A DNA stretch of 37,090 nt, taken from contig JALCBQ010000012.1 of NCBI GenBank assembly GCA_028066335.1, forward strand, positions 1 to 37,090, read 5' to 3'. Below are positions 8,366 to 16,609 of this stretch, in pieces; positions within the stretch are counted from its first letter, which is position 1, and each line of letters opens with the position of its first letter. The DNA is from Pirellulaceae bacterium (GTDB taxonomy: Bacteria; Planctomycetota; Planctomycetia; Pirellulales; Pirellulaceae). The position numbers were made by a program, and so were the translations under genes. The notes beneath the pieces were generated by a model, which worked only from the letters and a program-made list of their open reading frames with translations, was not told where the DNA came from and searched no databases.

Positions 8366-9565
8366 TTACGCGGCGCTGCGTGTCATCTTTTGAGGCGCTA
8401 ATTGTTTATCGGGTAAATCTTCATCTACCATGCCCCATGAACTTTCGTTAAAAAGAATGGTTGGATTGTCTTGAATCCATTTCATGTGTTGTGTAAGGTC
8501 TTCGTTGGTTAAGTAAGGTATATCTCTTTTAGTGAGACGTTCCCATAGTTTTTGTTCTTGTTCGGGGCTCCAGCCGCCACCATGTTCGATGTGATAGACA
8601 GGGTCATTAAAGACAATTTCCTGAAAGCCGAAACCACGGGCGTGATGGATAAGGATAGAGTCAAGATGCCAAGAGTACATTTTGTACTCAGGATAGGCTC
8701 GTAGTTTTTCCCAGTCACTTTTTGCTAAAAGGGTAAAGTCACCGCAGGCGTTGGTATGTGGTTTTCGTTTAATTTCACCGTCGAAATAGACGTCGAGGTA
8801 GAGGTTGTAAACCCCTATAAATGGCTTTGTGAGTGTGTGATATAGGAACCGAATGTGTCGTAAAGGGTTGACTTTTGAAGTTAGAGGGGCTGTTTTTAGA
8901 ACATGTTTTCGTTCACGAAGGTACTCTAAAGCAAAATGTTTTACCTTAGAGATAAATAACCGATACTTTTTTGAGGAAAAGCTCTCGAACTGTTTTAGGG
9001 TCTCCGCCGGGAATGTCCCCAGTCGTGCATTGACCCGTAGAAGATTCTTGCTGTTATTACAATAGGCGAGCTGCTCTTCAATATCGTCATATTCCATCAC
9101 ATCGGCTGGTACATCAAAACGGTCAGCACGATAGTAGTGTCCAGCTTGCAAGTTACCATTAGCAATGGTTTTCATGAGTCCGTCGGAGAAGATCAAATCG
9201 ATATTGGTCGCCAAGACAAAGTCGCCTTTTGCCCGAAGTATCCCGACATTTTTACCAATCATTTGGTAAAGGGGGATTCGGTCAGCGACTTCGAGCTGAT
9301 TGTGAACTTCACGAGGAACAGTAACAACCCGATAGGTCAGGTAACCGTCTGAAGAAGGCCACTGGAGTTCTTCTTCGAGAGAGGGTCGATCGGCGGGCGG
9401 ATTCCATTCAACCATAATTAATTCAGCACGGAGTTCATGCCTTTTGCACATGGCAGCCAGACTATTGATGAAAGTCTGTGTACGGGTGTTGAGGTCGCCA
9501 CCGTGGTTGTCATTTCGTGAGACAGCAACGATGCTCAGATAAGGTTTCGTTGTCGAATCGCTCAT
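8366..9565 (-). CDS. GT2-like glycosyltransferase (GT-A fold)
   Basis: 399 residues from the ATG at 9563-9565 (MSDSTTKPYLSIVAVSRNDN). A longer frame upstream runs into the end of the epimerase gene and looks non-coding. The first strand plus SRND resembles the GT2 N-terminus (SIVxPxYN). GKNVGILRAKGDFVLATNID around residues 105-125 fits the GT-A region that leads to a DxD-like Asn-Ile-Asp nucleotide site. The centre holds a basic stretch; the C-terminal part has WHLDSILIHHARGFGFQEIV. No membrane segment is evident, so it probably acts in the cytoplasm or at the inner membrane face on the glycan. Donor unknown. It ends TRSAA. Confidence 0.65.
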   Translation of the reverse strand: MSDSTTKPYLSIVAVSRNDNHGGDLNTRTQTFINSLAAMCKRHELRAELIMVEWNPPADRPSLEEELQWPSSDGYLTYRVVTVPREVHNQLEVADRIPLYQMIGKNVGILRAKGDFVLATNIDLIFSDGLMKTIANGNLQAGHYYRADRFDVPADVMEYDDIEEQLAYCNNSKNLLRVNARLGTFPAETLKQFESFSSKKYRLFISKVKHFALEYLRERKHVLKTAPLTSKVNPLRHIRFLYHTLTKPFIGVYNLYLDVYFDGEIKRKPHTNACGDFTLLAKSDWEKLRAYPEYKMYSWHLDSILIHHARGFGFQEIVFNDPVYHIEHGGGWSPEQEQKLWERLTKRDIPYLTNEDLTQHMKWIQDNPTILFNESSWGMVDEDLPDKQLAPQKMTRSAA

Positions 9566-9610
9566 GAAGAAATCTGTTTTTATAGGGAGGAATGTGAGGA
9601 TAAACGAAGA

Positions 9611-9643
9611 GTGTTGCCGGAAAAGGAGAGTCTCCGGCAACAC
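9611..9643 (-). repeat. perfect 11-bp inverted repeat after the epimerase gene
   Basis: GTGTTGCCGGA at 9611-9621 and TCCGGCAACAC at 9633-9643 are exact reverse complements with an 11-base loop that itself holds GGAGAGTCTCC. It begins about 10 bases after the gme stop codon on the transcribed strand. What follows is only moderately T-rich, so it may be a weak terminator, an attenuator or an RNA-stabilising hairpin between gme and the GT2-like gene. Confidence 0.6.
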
Positions 9644-9653
9644 AATAGCAAAG

Positions 9654-10646
9654 CTAGGCTGCCTGTTTTTGGCTAGCCAGTTGAGCACGGACCTGGTCTT
9701 CAATCCAAGCGTAGGTTGATTCTAGACCTTTGCGGAGGGTGATGGCCGGCTCCCAACCAAGGACGTCGCGAAGGCGGTCATTGTTAGAGTTTCGACCACG
9801 GACCCCTTGGGGACCATCGATATGTTTTTTCTCAATTTGATAGCCTGCGATATCAGCGACGAGATCGGCAAGGTCGTTAATCGAGATGAGATAGTCTTGA
9901 CCAAGATTCAGTGGTTGGTTGTAATCTGAATTCAGGAGCTTATAGATGCCCGTAACGCAGTCATCGATATAACAGAAAGAACGGGTTTGCTCACCGTCTC
10001 CCCAAATTTCGACAGTCGGGTTCTTCGTTAGCTTGGCATAGGCAACTTTTCGACACATTGCGGCAGGGGCTTTTTCACGGCCACCTTCCCACGTTCCAAG
10101 TGGTCCGAAAATGTTGTGAAATCGGACAATTTTGGTGTCAAAGCCATGGTCAAGGTGGTAGTACTCGCAGATTTTTTCTGTGATGAGCTTTTCCCAACCG
10201 TAGGCATCTTGAGGTTGAGCTGGATAAGCATCCTCTTCTTTGAGTGGAGTGACCTCGGCTTCGGTCTGTAAATATTCAGGATAAATACAGGCCGAAGAAG
10301 TATAGAGATACCGTTTCACCTTGTTCATTCGTGAGGCTTCGGCGGTATGAAGGTTAATCAGGGCGTTGTTATGGAGGATTTGCGAATGGTTCGCCGAGAT
10401 AAAGCCCATGCCACCCATGTCGGCCGCAAGTGCATAGACCTGGTCGATTTCCCGGGTTGCCTGGAGGCAATTATCCCAACGACGTAGATCGAGTAACTCG
10501 AACTCGTCAGCATCGGTTGTTGAAAACTCGGGCTCTTTAATATCGACCCCGCGGACCCAGTATCCTCGCTCTTTTAGAAAAGTCACTAGATGGTGGCCAA
10601 TAAAACCACCTGCACCGGTCACCAAGACTCTGGTTTGATCGGACAT
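9654..10646 (-). CDS. GDP-mannose 3,5-epimerase
   Basis: 330 residues from the ATG at 10644-10646, with AAGGATG 5-8 bases upstream. It is an extended SDR with NAD site TGAGGFIGHHL (Gly11, Gly14, Gly17). Residues that define the plant GDP-mannose 3,5-epimerase are conserved with a constant offset of 25 from the Arabidopsis enzyme: Cys120 in SSACIYPE (145), Tyr149 and Lys153 in DAYGWEKL (174, 178) and Lys192 in GGREKAPAA (217). ADMGGMGFI and GPQGVRGRNS also match. The enzyme turns GDP-D-mannose into GDP-L-galactose, with GDP-L-gulose as by-product. In this cluster it would supply L-galactose or L-gulose for polysaccharide. The protein ends KQAA. Confidence 0.9.
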   Translation of the reverse strand: MSDQTRVLVTGAGGFIGHHLVTFLKERGYWVRGVDIKEPEFSTTDADEFELLDLRRWDNCLQATREIDQVYALAADMGGMGFISANHSQILHNNALINLHTAEASRMNKVKRYLYTSSACIYPEYLQTEAEVTPLKEEDAYPAQPQDAYGWEKLITEKICEYYHLDHGFDTKIVRFHNIFGPLGTWEGGREKAPAAMCRKVAYAKLTKNPTVEIWGDGEQTRSFCYIDDCVTGIYKLLNSDYNQPLNLGQDYLISINDLADLVADIAGYQIEKKHIDGPQGVRGRNSNNDRLRDVLGWEPAITLRKGLESTYAWIEDQVRAQLASQKQAA

Positions 10647-10738
10647 ATTTTCATCCTTGAGTAGTAATAGATAAAAGTGTAAATGACTCTCCAGTGCCAA
10701 CGGTGTCACCGAAGAGTTACTGTTTTGACAAGATGCCG

Positions 10739-12088
10739 TTAGGCAGCCTTTGCTGACAAATTCTCAGCATCTTGTTGAACCCGCAGAACATCATCGGTAC
10801 CAACACCGACATAGTTACATAGTGGCTCTAATTGTGATCGGTCCAAAATCCTCCAACAATCAACGATGGTTTTACCCTGGATATTCTTTAGTGAGAGCTC
10901 TTTGTACTCGTTAATTGGTGTTGTAATTACAAGGAGATCAACCTGACTTAAGCAGTCGTCTGCTGATGCTGCCAACTGCAAGGCCCCTTTTGTTTTTTCC
11001 TGTGCATTTTCCATTGCGGCTGGATCGTAGGCGACGACAGTCGTCCCTCGGTCAAGTAAAGCTTCTGCGAGCTCGACCCCCTGAGACCGTTCAATGACAT
11101 CAGTATCTGGTTTATAAGCGAGGCCCAAAATGCCGACGGTTCCCCCTTGAGGTAGAGCTTGGTCGATAAGGTTGAGCATACGAGGGATCTGAAGTTTGTT
11201 CACTTGATCGGTTGCAATTGGTAATCTGGTTTCGACGTTTAAGGTCCGCCCCAACTGAGCAACCGCTTCGCAGTCTCTTGGAAAGCATGGGCCAGCGTAA
11301 CCTGTTGCCCCTTTGAGGTATTTACGACCAATACGACTATCAAGACCGATCGCGTTAGTGACGTCATCGATATTTCCACCGTCGAGTTTCTCACATATTT
11401 CGGCCAAGGTGTTTGCGTATGAGATTTTCATCGTAACATAGGCGTTAAGAGATAGCTTTGTTAACTCGGCATTGACAAAGTTCATCCTTGCTACAGGTGG
11501 ATCATTTTCACAAATAGTGCCGTAGAAATCTTCTAATATTTTGCCCGCTTTCTCATCCGATTGACCGACAAGGGTGAAATCTGGCCTTAGATAGTCGTTA
11601 ATGACACTTCCCAGCGAGATAAACTCAGGACTGTAACAAAGGCCAAAATCTTTACCACAGGTTTTACCAGAGGCATCTTCGAGAGCTTTGCGAATATGGA
11701 CGCCGGTGTCACCTGGCATAACGGTACTGGTTAACACGACAAGGTGATAGCGGTCGTTTTCTTTGAGTGCTGCCCCGATCGTTTGGCACGCAATTTTTGT
11801 ATAGTCAAGCGAGAAGGCACCATCGGCTTTACTTGGTGTTGGAACGATGATAAAGGTCGCTTCGCACTGCTTGACTGCATCATGAAGGTCAGTCGTGGCG
11901 GTGAGTCGATCGTCACATTTTTCGATTAGTTCTTGCAAACCGGGTTCAAAAACAGGGGCCTTCTTGGCGTTCACGTCGGCGACGAATTGCTCATTAAGAT
12001 CGACCCCAATGACTTTATGACCCTTTGCGGCGAAACAAGCAGCCATGGGTGATCCTAGTTTTCCAAGTCCAATTACAGCGATGTCCAA
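10739..12088 (-). CDS. UDP-glucose/GDP-mannose 6-dehydrogenase family protein
   Basis: 449 residues, usual length. The start is TTG at 12086-12088 with AAGGAG 8 bases upstream, giving MDIAVIGLGKLGSPMA and the NAD site GLGKLG at residues 7-12. The catalytic Cys268 lies in GYAGPCFPRDC, and CYSPEF, LSLNAYVTMKISYAN and ILGLAYKPDTDV are further family motifs. The enzyme performs the four-electron oxidation of a nucleotide sugar at C6 to a uronic acid (UDP-glucuronate for Ugd, GDP-mannuronate for AlgD). Which donor is used cannot be decided here; UDP-glucose is common. It lies next to gme, so the glycan probably has acidic residues. It ends AKAA. Confidence 0.88.
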   Translation of the reverse strand: MDIAVIGLGKLGSPMAACFAAKGHKVIGVDLNEQFVADVNAKKAPVFEPGLQELIEKCDDRLTATTDLHDAVKQCEATFIIVPTPSKADGAFSLDYTKIACQTIGAALKENDRYHLVVLTSTVMPGDTGVHIRKALEDASGKTCGKDFGLCYSPEFISLGSVINDYLRPDFTLVGQSDEKAGKILEDFYGTICENDPPVARMNFVNAELTKLSLNAYVTMKISYANTLAEICEKLDGGNIDDVTNAIGLDSRIGRKYLKGATGYAGPCFPRDCEAVAQLGRTLNVETRLPIATDQVNKLQIPRMLNLIDQALPQGGTVGILGLAYKPDTDVIERSQGVELAEALLDRGTTVVAYDPAAMENAQEKTKGALQLAASADDCLSQVDLLVITTPINEYKELSLKNIQGKTIVDCWRILDRSQLEPLCNYVGVGTDDVLRVQQDAENLSAKAA

Positions 12089-12247
12089 TTTGAAACTCCT
12101 TCTTCAAAAGGTAGGAAATATGTGCAGAGCTTTCAATTTTTCCGAAAGTCTGAGGTGAAATTAATTGGAAAGTACAACAGTATCGATCAGCGTATGTTCC
12201 TAGATTAGCCGAACCGACGAACAGACCATTACGATCCAGTTGGCTTG

Positions 12248-13231
12248 CTAGGCGACACGCGCCCGATCTTGTTTTGAGTTTTCTTTTGTAGAAAAGGTCA
12301 CAACCTTTTCTTGGTTGACATTTAAGGGGCTGCCTTGAGCAGTTTGCGAAGGCCTGGAAGGTGTTGGGCGCTCTTTCTCACGCCAATGCCCCAGTGAGCG
12401 TCTAAAGTTTCTAAAAGTACGAATATACGGTTTTGCCAAACTTGTCCAATTTCGCCGGAGTTTTAGAGAAGAGGGTCTTTGCTCTGGCGATTGGACTGTT
12501 TTCCAGCTTGCGTCGTAATGGCTGTACCAATGACCGGCAGGGCACCATAACGAATTTATGCTTGCTTCATAGGTGTGTCGTTCGTTTTGATTTTGATAGT
12601 CAAAAATATGTTGGTAGTTGTGGTTTTGATGAATAGCCTTCACCGACTCGGTGACATCGATTACTTTGGCACGCTGTTTTTTGGCTTTATAAACGAGCCA
12701 GTTGTCCCAGTAAAATCGCCCTAAAGCATAGGGTGGTATGTTTTGATAGAGCCCTTTGGTAAAGACAAAATAGTCCATGCCGGCCGGCTTTTGATAGTTT
12801 CCCTCGGCTTGAGCCCTTTCAAGAAGTTCTGTTTGCCATGTTGGAGAGTCGGTGAATAGTTCCTGGTCGTAGTCGAAGTCAATCCGCTGTCCAATAAGTA
12901 AAAAAGCATGGGCACGAACTTTTTGAACGACTTCAATAAAATCGTTCATTAGCAAAATATCAGCATTGACATAGGCCAATATTTCATGGCAGGCATGTTT
13001 CTGGGCTTTGGCAAAAATCGAACTTATCAACGGAGTACCATAGTCGTTAACGGAAACTTCCGGAAGGTGTTCAAGGCCAAGCTCTTGAGCAACCTCGGCC
13101 GATCCCTCCTCATTACCAATTAACAAAATTTGGCAATCATTGGAAAGCTGACTCCAACTCTTTAGCGCATTACGCTGGATTCGACCGATGTGGCCAAGGA
13201 ATGGCTTTGGAGTTGTAAAGAGTGTGAGCAT
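12248..13231 (-). CDS. putative glycosyltransferase (GT-A-like)
   Basis: 327 residues. It begins MLTLFTTPKPFLGHIGRIQR, then has EILAYVNADILLMNDFIEVV around residues 103-122, where NAD could stand in for the DxD metal/nucleotide motif of GT-A folds. PAGMDYFVFTKGLYQNIPPYALGRFYWDNW resembles the acceptor-side region of bacterial GT2-type proteins. The last 75 or so residues are basic and low in complexity and may bind membrane or be disordered. No membrane segments are seen. It lies upstream of the dehydrogenase gene with a 159-base gap. The glycosyltransferase call rests on fold-level resemblance and context. It ends in RVA and the gene in GTCGCCTAG. Confidence 0.5.
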   Translation of the reverse strand: MLTLFTTPKPFLGHIGRIQRNALKSWSQLSNDCQILLIGNEEGSAEVAQELGLEHLPEVSVNDYGTPLISSIFAKAQKHACHEILAYVNADILLMNDFIEVVQKVRAHAFLLIGQRIDFDYDQELFTDSPTWQTELLERAQAEGNYQKPAGMDYFVFTKGLYQNIPPYALGRFYWDNWLVYKAKKQRAKVIDVTESVKAIHQNHNYQHIFDYQNQNERHTYEASINSLWCPAGHWYSHYDASWKTVQSPEQRPSSLKLRRNWTSLAKPYIRTFRNFRRSLGHWREKERPTPSRPSQTAQGSPLNVNQEKVVTFSTKENSKQDRARVA

Positions 13232-13596
13232 TTAGTGAGCCAAAAATGAAAAAGGGGAGTACTAAAACGTTCTGATCTCTTCTCAAAGATAAAGGTCAGT
13301 AATCGACCATTACCGATTGGATTTCGAGAGTGTGGCCAAGATAGTAATTTTTACAAATCGAGTCAACATCAGTTTTCATGAAGGGGCCTTTTTAAGAGTA
13401 CCTTCTTGGTAAGAAGGGGAGGGATGCTTGTTTTCAAGGGATAAAAGGCGAATTTTGATAGAACGATTTTTTAAAAATCTTTATGAAAAAGAGTCGAGGA
13501 TTGATTGAGAATCGGTGGTGAAATCCTCGCTAACGGTTACCTTTTGTAAAACTTACAGGATTCTGTGAGGGGAGGTTTTGCAAGGCTTTAGTGAAG
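13232..13596. other. intergenic region within the polysaccharide cluster
   Basis: 365 bases between two minus-strand genes. It holds a 7-bp hairpin CTTACAG/CTGTGAG at 13552-13569 just after the FkbM stop, followed on the transcribed strand by TTTT; this may be a weak terminator. A second perfect hairpin, CCTTCTT/AAGAAGG with a GGT loop, lies at 13401-13417. A new promoter for the genes below could be here. No ORF is convincing. Confidence 0.35.
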
Positions 13597-14439
13597 TTAA
13601 GCAGCAATTTTTGGCTCGTTAAAAAAGAGTTCCCTTTGTTGCTTGTTTAGGGGGTGAATGCAGTAGACATTTGGGTCGATCAATGGAAATTGACTGTGGG
13701 TAAGGGGAGCTTTATGAGGAGTGTAGAGCTCATAGCCTAAGGTAGTAAGAAGGTCAAAAACCTTTTCAGTTTGCCACTGAAGTTCAAGCATACAGCTGGG
13801 GCGGTGTTCCTGGAGAAGTCGTTTGGCTCCATTTAGGATTGCCAGCTCACTCCCCTCTGCATCGATTTTAATAAAGTGTGGAAAGATCTCGTGTTGGTAA
13901 CAAAAAGAGTCGAGTGAAACGACAGGAACGAGCCGTTGCTGAGGGTGTGTTAACTGAAAATGGTCGTTCGAAGCGATGTAATCGGCGAGATATTCAGGAT
14001 CAAAAGAATTGACCTGCCCAGACTGGTTTTCAAGATGAATAACCAGACTACCATCTGCGGCGTGGACCCCCTCTTCGACGAGGTGAATATTCGTATGCCC
14101 AGCGGTATTTTCGCGAATGTAGCTTAGGTTATTTTCACCCGGCTCAAAGGTGTAGACCTGCCCCGATTCCCTAACCAATTTTGAAAAATAGAGTGCTAAA
14201 TATCCGATATGTCCGCCGATGTCAAAAACCGTTTGCCCTTTTTGGATGAGTTTGGCAAACTGGAGCATCGTTGCTTTTTCTCGATTCTTGCCGAAATACC
14301 AATACCCTTTGTGACGGGCCGAATGGAGGAGGAATCGGCTACCTGTCCAGTGGTGCCGAATGCGAATGTCGCCCAGGTGAACTCGCCTGAGTAAATGGTT
14401 CGCCCAACGACGAAGAGAAGGGATTTTATGCAACGCCAT
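13597..14439 (-). CDS. FkbM family methyltransferase
   Basis: 280 residues. Motif I is TVFDIGGHIGYLALYFSKLV (about residues 71-90), followed by VYTFEPGENNLSYI and the FkbM signature HFIKIDAEGSELAILNGA (about 188-205). It should transfer a methyl group from S-adenosylmethionine to a sugar hydroxyl. The N-terminal 60 residues are basic and aromatic (HLLRRVHLGDIRIRHHW), typical of exopolysaccharide-associated FkbM proteins. It is the first gene of the minus-strand cluster and lies divergently from fliW, so its promoter should be in 14440-14810. A hairpin after its stop suggests it may end its own transcript. The protein ends in KIAA. Confidence 0.82.
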   Translation of the reverse strand: MALHKIPSLRRWANHLLRRVHLGDIRIRHHWTGSRFLLHSARHKGYWYFGKNREKATMLQFAKLIQKGQTVFDIGGHIGYLALYFSKLVRESGQVYTFEPGENNLSYIRENTAGHTNIHLVEEGVHAADGSLVIHLENQSGQVNSFDPEYLADYIASNDHFQLTHPQQRLVPVVSLDSFCYQHEIFPHFIKIDAEGSELAILNGAKRLLQEHRPSCMLELQWQTEKVFDLLTTLGYELYTPHKAPLTHSQFPLIDPNVYCIHPLNKQQRELFFNEPKIAA

Positions 14440-14810
14440 AACAAGGCCCAGTCGCTATTTTGGGTAAATAAACAAAAAAGGCGCTGAGGATCTGATCCAG
14501 TAAAAGAAAGAGAGTAGACGAAGGCTTACTATACCCAAACATATTGGTAGAGTAAATTCCAATTGCCTTCTCTTTTTATGTGAAGATACCAAGAATGAGT
14601 AAAGTTGAAGGGGGATTAAAGGGCTGTTTTTGAGGTTATTTCGGTGAAAGAGTTTTTTTTCTATTATAGCGTTTGGTGCGTGCCGATGAGAAGGCTGAGT
14701 AGGCTTCGCTGCGAGGTTGTGGCTTGCCCTGCTCTGAGCCAAAAGACCAACACGAGTAGAACACAATGACAGGCTCACTGGTTTCCAAGGGTTCTACTGG
14801 AGAGTCGGGT
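14440..14810. other. intergenic region between divergent FkbM gene and fliW
   Basis: 371 bases that should carry promoters in both directions. On the plus strand TATTAT at 14662-14667 has a weak TTTCGG 17 bases upstream. GCCGATGA at 14682-14689 matches the flagellar sigma-28 -10 box in seven of eight positions, but no matching TAAA box lies at the right distance. No RNA gene or ORF is convincing. Confidence 0.35.
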
Positions 14811-15254
14811 ATGTATATTAATACGTCACGTTTTGGGCAGATTTCTATCGTCGCAGAAGATGTTATCATCTTCCCCAAGGGGGTTGTTGGTTTTGAAGAT
14901 TGCCGCCATTGGATCGTTTTAGCGAGTGAAGAGGGGAACTCGGTCGGATGGCTGCAAAGTGTGTCTCAGCCAACGGTTGCCTTGCCAGTCATTAGCCCCA
15001 GGCGAATTGACCCTGGTTATGAGATAAAACTCGCTCAGGAAGATCTCGACGATTTATCTCTCAGTTCGCCATCTTTAGCCTATACGTTGGTCGTTTTAAG
15101 CCGTCACGAAGAAACCCAGCTTTCGGCAAATCTTCGAGCCCCGGTTCTTATTAATTTAGATGATCGTCTTGGCAAACAGGTCATTACCCTGAATCGGCAA
15201 CCACTTCAACGGATCGTTTTGCCTCTATCAGAAGAGTGGAAACGGGCAGCCTAG
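14811..15254 (+). CDS. fliW: flagellar assembly factor FliW
   Basis: 147 residues from the ATG at 14811 (MYINTSRFGQISIVAEDVII), preceded by GGAGA; an in-frame ATG at 14766 would add 15 residues with no family match. The family pattern FPKGVVGFEDCRHWIVL, then LQSVSQPTVALPVISP and the C-terminal NLRAPVLINLDDRLGKQVI, is clear. FliW is a cytoplasmic beta-barrel protein that binds CsrA and flagellin; release from flagellin lets it sequester CsrA and relieve repression of flagellin translation (established in Bacillus and Campylobacter). Here csrA lies tail to tail with it instead of in the same operon. The gene ends GCAGCCTAG (RAA stop). Confidence 0.9.
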   Translation: MYINTSRFGQISIVAEDVIIFPKGVVGFEDCRHWIVLASEEGNSVGWLQSVSQPTVALPVISPRRIDPGYEIKLAQEDLDDLSLSSPSLAYTLVVLSRHEETQLSANLRAPVLINLDDRLGKQVITLNRQPLQRIVLPLSEEWKRAA

Positions 15255-15327
15255 AGGGCTTTAAGTTTCCCACGCAAGAAGTGTTTTTAGGGCTTGTGTC
15301 GGTACAGAAACAGCTGGTAAATAAAAA

Positions 15328-15388
15328 AGAGAGCCCGAATTTCGCCTCCCCTTAAAGCTTATTCAAACTCTCTTTTAATGGGCTCTTT
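15328..15388. terminator. possible bidirectional terminator between fliW and csrA
   Basis: AGAGAGCCC (15328-15336) pairs with GGGCTCTTT (15380-15388) over 9 bp with one wobble and a long loop. An alternative pairing AAAAGAGAG/CTCTCTTTT (15325-15333 with 15368-15376) is also possible. Position between two convergent stops supports termination; the loop is long, so confidence is limited. Confidence 0.35.
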
Positions 15389-15419
15389 AAGTTATTTGTC
15401 TAGAACAACTTACGTCTTT

Positions 15420-15635
15420 TTATTCGTCCAGCTTTTTAATATCTTTGGGCTCAATAGAGGCCGCTCTTTCATTCTCTTCTCGAATGGCGTCATAGATTTC
15501 CTGACGATGAACAGAAATGTCTTTGGGTGCGTCGATTCCAATTCGCACTTTGTCCCCTCGGACATCAACAACCGTAATGACGATGTTGTCACCGATTATG
15601 ATGCTCTCGTCACGATGGCGAGATAAAACTAACAT
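15420..15635 (-). CDS. csrA: carbon storage regulator / translational regulator CsrA
   Basis: 71 residues from the ATG at 15633-15635, with AAGGAG 7-8 bases upstream. [20 protein letters not shown] and [12 protein letters not shown] are the hallmark ends of the CsrA/RsmA fold. RNA-contacting residues Leu4, Arg6, Val42 and Arg44 (E. coli numbering) are conserved. CsrA binds GGA in hairpin loops of mRNA leaders, usually blocking ribosome access. FliW, its protein antagonist, is encoded just across the shared 3' region on the other strand. A longer upstream frame exists but lacks family similarity. The region upstream (15636-16279) must contain its promoter. Confidence 0.95.
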   Translation of the reverse strand: MLVLSRHRDESIIIGDNIVITVVDVRGDKVRIGIDAPKDISVHRQEIYDAIREENERAASIEPKDIKKLDE

Positions 15636-16279
15636 AGGGGGCTCCTTCCACTCTAAGTCGTGGAACAGTAGTAATTTAAAAAAATAACCCAAGGGCTTAC
15701 CTGGGTCTTGAAACGCCCAAAGTTCCGTAGGAAGCTTTTTTTGCTATGGAGATTTATCGGCCATGGTTATCGAAACTATTTGACAACCCCCAAAAAGTTT
15801 CTGATATGCCGGTTATGCCAAATGAACCCCCAGTTTTCACTTTGCCTGAGGTCAATTATTTCGAATTGTACCAATAAATCAGTCGTCATTGATGTTATGG
15901 CCAGGCTAAAACTAGCCTGTATGGAAATATCGGATACCTGATATGGGTAGAAAAACAGGGCAAAAAGTAACAAAAAATACCACTGTTTCAATCAAAAGTG
16001 GGCAGTTTGAAGGAAATTAAGCCTCAAATGGTTACGAAACGGCTACTTAAGGAGAGACCACCTCTAGAGATGTAGGCAATATGAAAAGGCAGGAGGAAAG
16101 AGTGCAGAATAGGGCGTCTGCTAAAGATTTAGAAACAGAAGAAAATGAAAGGCCAAAGTAAAGGACACAGACTTCGATCTTCTTGGGGCTCAAGACGCCA
16201 AACACAGATAGCTTGTTTGGGTCTTATCTCTTTCAAAATTTTACTGTCGGGTTGTTTTTTGTTGCTAGGTTCGTTGTGG
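15636..16279. other. intergenic region upstream of csrA
   Basis: 644 bases without a convincing gene. Short frames on both strands lack start signals or recognisable motifs. The end adjoining csrA should contain its promoter and leader. I see no repeat or RNA gene here. Confidence 0.4.
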
Positions 16280-16609
16280 CTAGCTCTTTGTCTCAAGGCC
16301 CTCCTGATTCGATAACCCCAGATTGAGCTGATCCTTTTTTTGTTCATCTGTTTCAAGGGATTCCTGCTCCAAGGATTCCTGGTGCTGGGTCAACTCCAAA
16401 TCACTTGAGAGAGGATCCCCCATAGGGACGGCGTGTGTCTCACCAAGGAGGAGGCCAGAGGGGCTTTTTTGTGAAGAGTTTATTAAAGGGCAGGCGGTGG
16501 CCGGAGGGTCCTGCGAGTCGACAACACCATCTTGAGGCTGCACCCCCACGCCGACTGCCGATACAGATAAGAAGACGAGAAAGATAACGAGCTTGTTCAA
16601 GCTATTCAT
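16280..16609 (-). CDS. small predicted secreted protein, unknown function
   Basis: 109 residues. It starts with a lysine-flanked hydrophobic segment (MNSLNKLVIFLVFLSVSAVG) typical of a Sec signal peptide. The mature part is short, acidic, with a single Cys and a Glu/Gln/Leu-rich stretch containing two ESLE units near residues 79-86. The ATG at 16607-16609 has AAGGATATTC upstream, the same leader string that precedes the next gene on this strand (17120-18568), which supports the start. No family is recognised. It could be a false ORF with a chance signal-like N-terminus. Confidence 0.4.
   Translation of the reverse strand: MNSLNKLVIFLVFLSVSAVGVGVQPQDGVVDSQDPPATACPLINSSQKSPSGLLLGETHAVPMGDPLSSDLELTQHQESLEQESLETDEQKKDQLNLGLSNQEGLETKS

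Noticed and set aside
9566..9703. 46-residue extension of the GT2-like protein
   Set aside because: It overlaps the end of the epimerase gene and a hairpin; the family-like start is the ATG at 9565.
14682..14689. Sigma-28 flagellar promoter before fliW (GCCGATGA)
   Set aside because: The -10 box matches well, but no TAAA-type -35 is found at the right spacing, so it is mentioned only in the intergenic entry.
15776..15991. 71-residue minus-strand frame with a hydrophobic start
   Set aside because: TTG start with no Shine-Dalgarno, no motif, and odd residue content; judged a chance ORF.
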